From the NCBI GenBank assembly GCA_030044105.1, contig JASHWL010000064.1, positions 1 through 6,795 of the forward strand: DNA of 6,795 nt. The letters run 5' to 3'. The position numbers and the translations under genes were made by a program. The notes beneath the pieces were generated by a model. The model had not been told where the DNA came from, made no database searches, and worked only from the letters and a program-made list of their open reading frames with translations. Shown here in pieces: positions 5,162-6,795 of the stretch (position 1 is its first letter; the number at the start of each line of letters is the position of its first letter). This DNA is from Thermoplasmata archaeon. Its GTDB lineage: Archaea; Thermoplasmatota; Thermoplasmata; Lutacidiplasmatales; UBA184.

Positions 5162-5168
5162 TTTATAG
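5162..5168 (+). promoter_or_regulatory. TATA box of lon
   Basis: TTTATAG is a good archaeal TATA box. Initiation is expected near 5190, leaving a 5' leader of about 35-40 bases before the ATG at 5228, in contrast to the leaderless spacing of folD, the TetR gene and the radical SAM gene. The leader contains only a weak GGGG (5211-5214) as a possible ribosome site. Confidence 0.72.
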
Positions 5169-5227
5169 ACTCCACCGCATGGTTCCGACGGCGAGCGATC
5201 CCTGCGACTCGGGGTCGACACGCCACC

Positions 5228-6795
5228 ATGGCAGAAGGCGCGGTCACACCGTCGGCGGAATCCCCCGAGCCGGCGCCGTCCACCGACTTGGAAGAGTGGG
5301 CTCGGACCCTCCCGTACCAGAGCACCGCGCAGGTCGAGGTCCCGCCCCGGCTGCTCGACCAGGTGATCGGGCAGGACGAGGCCGTCGAGGTCGCCCGGAA
5401 GGCGGCGACCCAGAAGCGGCACATGATGCTGATCGGCGAGCCCGGGACCGGGAAGAGCATGCTCGCCCGGGCGATGGTCGACTTCCTACCGAAGGAGCAG
5501 CTCCAGGACATCCTCGCCTACCCCAACAACGAGGACCCGAACGAGCCGAAGATCCGGGTCGTGCCCTCGGGCAAGGGCAAGGAGATCGTCGCCGCCCAGA
5601 AGCTCGAGGCGGCCCAGAAGCGCGAGCAGCGGACGATCCTGTTCGTCGTCATCGCGCTGGCGGTCTTCGGTTTCACGCTCTACATCGCGCTTTCGAGCCA
5701 CCCGATCGACCTCACCGCGCTCCTCGTGGGCCTCCTGATCGTGCTGATCCTCTACGCGCTGATCCGGTTCTCGGGCGGCCGCAACGAGGCCGGCGCCGGC
5801 GTGGCGAAGCTCCTCGTGTCGCATTCGCCCGACGACAAGCCGCCGTTCGTCGACGCGACGGGCGCCCACGCGGGCGCGCTCCTCGGCGACGTGAAGCACG
5901 ACCCGTTCCAGTCGGGCGGGCTCGAGACGCCCCCCCATGACCGCGTCGAGGTCGGGGCGATCCACCGCGCGAACGGCGGGGTCCTGTTCATCGACGAGAT
6001 CAACCTGCTGAAGATCGAGAGCCAGCACTCGCTGCTCACGGCGCTCCAGGAGCGGAAGTTCCCGATCGTGGGGCAGTCGGAGCGCTCGGCCGGGGCGATG
6101 GTCAAGACGGAGCCGGTCCCGTCCGACTTCGTGCTGGTCGCCGCGGGCAACATCGACAGCGTGCAGACCATGCACCCGGCGCTCCGCTCGCGGATCCGCG
6201 GCTACGGCTACGAGCTCTACGTCAAGACGACGATGGTCGACACGCCGGACAACCGGATGAAGATCGTCCGGTTCGTCGCGCAGGAGATCGTCAAGGACAA
6301 GAAGATCCCCCACTTCGACATGGGCGCGGTCGTCGAGGTCGTCCGCGAGGCCCAGCGCCGGTCCGGTCGGTCCGGCCAGCTCACGCTGCGCCTCCGCGAG
6401 CTCGGCGGGCTCGTCCGCGTGGCCGGCGACATCGCGCTCAGCGAGGGCGCGCCGGTCGTGCGCGCGGAGCAGGTCGTGCGCGCGAAGCGCGCGAGCCGCT
6501 CGCTCGAGCAGCAGATCGCGGACCGCTACATCGAGCGCCGCAAGGAGTACCGCATGTTCTCGACCGAGGGCGCCGCCGTCGGGGTCGTGAACGGCCTCGC
6601 GGCGATCAACGCGCAGACGGGGATGGCGGAGTTCTCCGGCATCGTCCTCCCGATCGTGGCCGAGGTCACGCCCGCGCAGACGCGCGACGGCGGCGTCGTC
6701 GTGGCCACGGGGAAGCTCGGGGAGATCGCGCGCGAGGCCGTGCAGAACGTCAGCGCGCTCGTCAAGAAGTACACCGGCGAGGACATCTCCCGCTA
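5228..6795 (+). CDS. lonB: Archaeal LonB membrane-anchored ATP-dependent protease (3' end missing)
   Basis: LonB degrades misfolded and regulatory proteins at the inner face of the membrane. The window holds 522 codons plus two bases with no stop. Order: an acidic Pro/Ala-rich leader (1-30); AAA+ domain with Walker A GEPGTGKS (70-77); two membrane segments (about 138-155 and 162-179) inserted between Walker A and Walker B, the hallmark of archaeal LonB; Walker B VLFIDE (252-257); sensor 1 around N308; arginine-finger region ALRSRIRGYGYE from 318; sensor 2 in LTLRLREL (385-392). The Lon protease domain starts near 451 (VGVVNGLA) and runs to ATGKLGEIA and VKKY at the edge. The catalytic Ser and Lys lie beyond the window. 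No in-frame start exists between the TATA box and the ATG at 5228. It is divergent from folD. Confidence 0.95.
   Translation, partial: MAEGAVTPSAESPEPAPSTDLEEWARTLPYQSTAQVEVPPRLLDQVIGQDEAVEVARKAATQKRHMMLIGEPGTGKSMLARAMVDFLPKEQLQDILAYPNNEDPNEPKIRVVPSGKGKEIVAAQKLEAAQKREQRTILFVVIALAVFGFTLYIALSSHPIDLTALLVGLLIVLILYALIRFSGGRNEAGAGVAKLLVSHSPDDKPPFVDATGAHAGALLGDVKHDPFQSGGLETPPHDRVEVGAIHRANGGVLFIDEINLLKIESQHSLLTALQERKFPIVGQSERSAGAMVKTEPVPSDFVLVAAGNIDSVQTMHPALRSRIRGYGYELYVKTTMVDTPDNRMKIVRFVAQEIVKDKKIPHFDMGAVVEVVREAQRRSGRSGQLTLRLRELGGLVRVAGDIALSEGAPVVRAEQVVRAKRASRSLEQQIADRYIERRKEYRMFSTEGAAVGVVNGLAAINAQTGMAEFSGIVLPIVAEVTPAQTRDGGVVVATGKLGEIAREAVQNVSALVKKYTGEDISR

Noticed and set aside
5053..5511. Upstream extension of folD into the lon 5' region
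   Set aside because: The added residues are unlike FolD, run antisense to the start of lon, and would ignore the TATA-like box placed 27 bases before the GTG at 5052.
5486..6313. Minus-strand frame of 275 codons inside lon
   Set aside because: Its translation is rich in Arg, Asp, Glu, Val and Leu and is a typical antisense shadow of a strongly conserved AAA+ domain.

Overview
The window is GC-rich archaeal DNA. It encodes an archaeal-type proteasome alpha subunit (N-terminus MQPGQMAYDR, as in Thermoplasma), a membrane-anchored LonB protease, and TATA-box promoters placed about 27 bp before start codons. Proteins are not markedly acidic, which argues against haloarchaea. A GC-rich, probably uncultured Thermoplasmata-like lineage is the best guess, but this is inference. 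There is no rRNA, tRNA, CRISPR array, insertion sequence or obvious mobile DNA.

Layout. 1-98: a regulatory block with one 9-3-9 perfect inverted repeat followed by spaced copies of AGTCAGTT, the last running into a TATA box. 99-737 (+): TetR-family regulator. 734-1279 (-): DinB-like four-helix protein whose stop shares a CTAG with the TetR stop. 1325-2083 (-): proteasome alpha subunit, upstream of and co-directional with dinB. 2084-2277: divergent intergenic region with two small inverted repeats. 2278-2790 (+): PaaI-type hotdog thioesterase. 2844-3983 (+): radical SAM protein of the uncharacterised COG2108-like type. 3794-4165 (-): small four-cysteine protein, antisense to the end of the radical SAM gene and joined to folD by an ATGA overlap. 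4162-5052 (-): FolD. 5053-5227: divergent folD/lon control region with two TATA boxes and a composite palindrome. 5228-6795 (+): LonB, cut by the right edge before its catalytic Ser-Lys dyad.

How they fit. Two energy-dependent proteolysis components (proteasome alpha, Lon) lie near each other but in separate transcription units. The alpha gene is not next to the exosome/SBDS genes with which archaeal psmA usually travels. FolD serves one-carbon folate metabolism, and its translationally coupled small Cys protein may be functionally linked to it.

No clearly novel defence or mobile system is visible. The points most worth a second look are the FolD active-site substitutions (Lys to Gln and Gln to Glu), the coupled four-Cys protein with its long antisense overlap, the multi-site TetR operator, and the divergent, relocated proteasome alpha gene.
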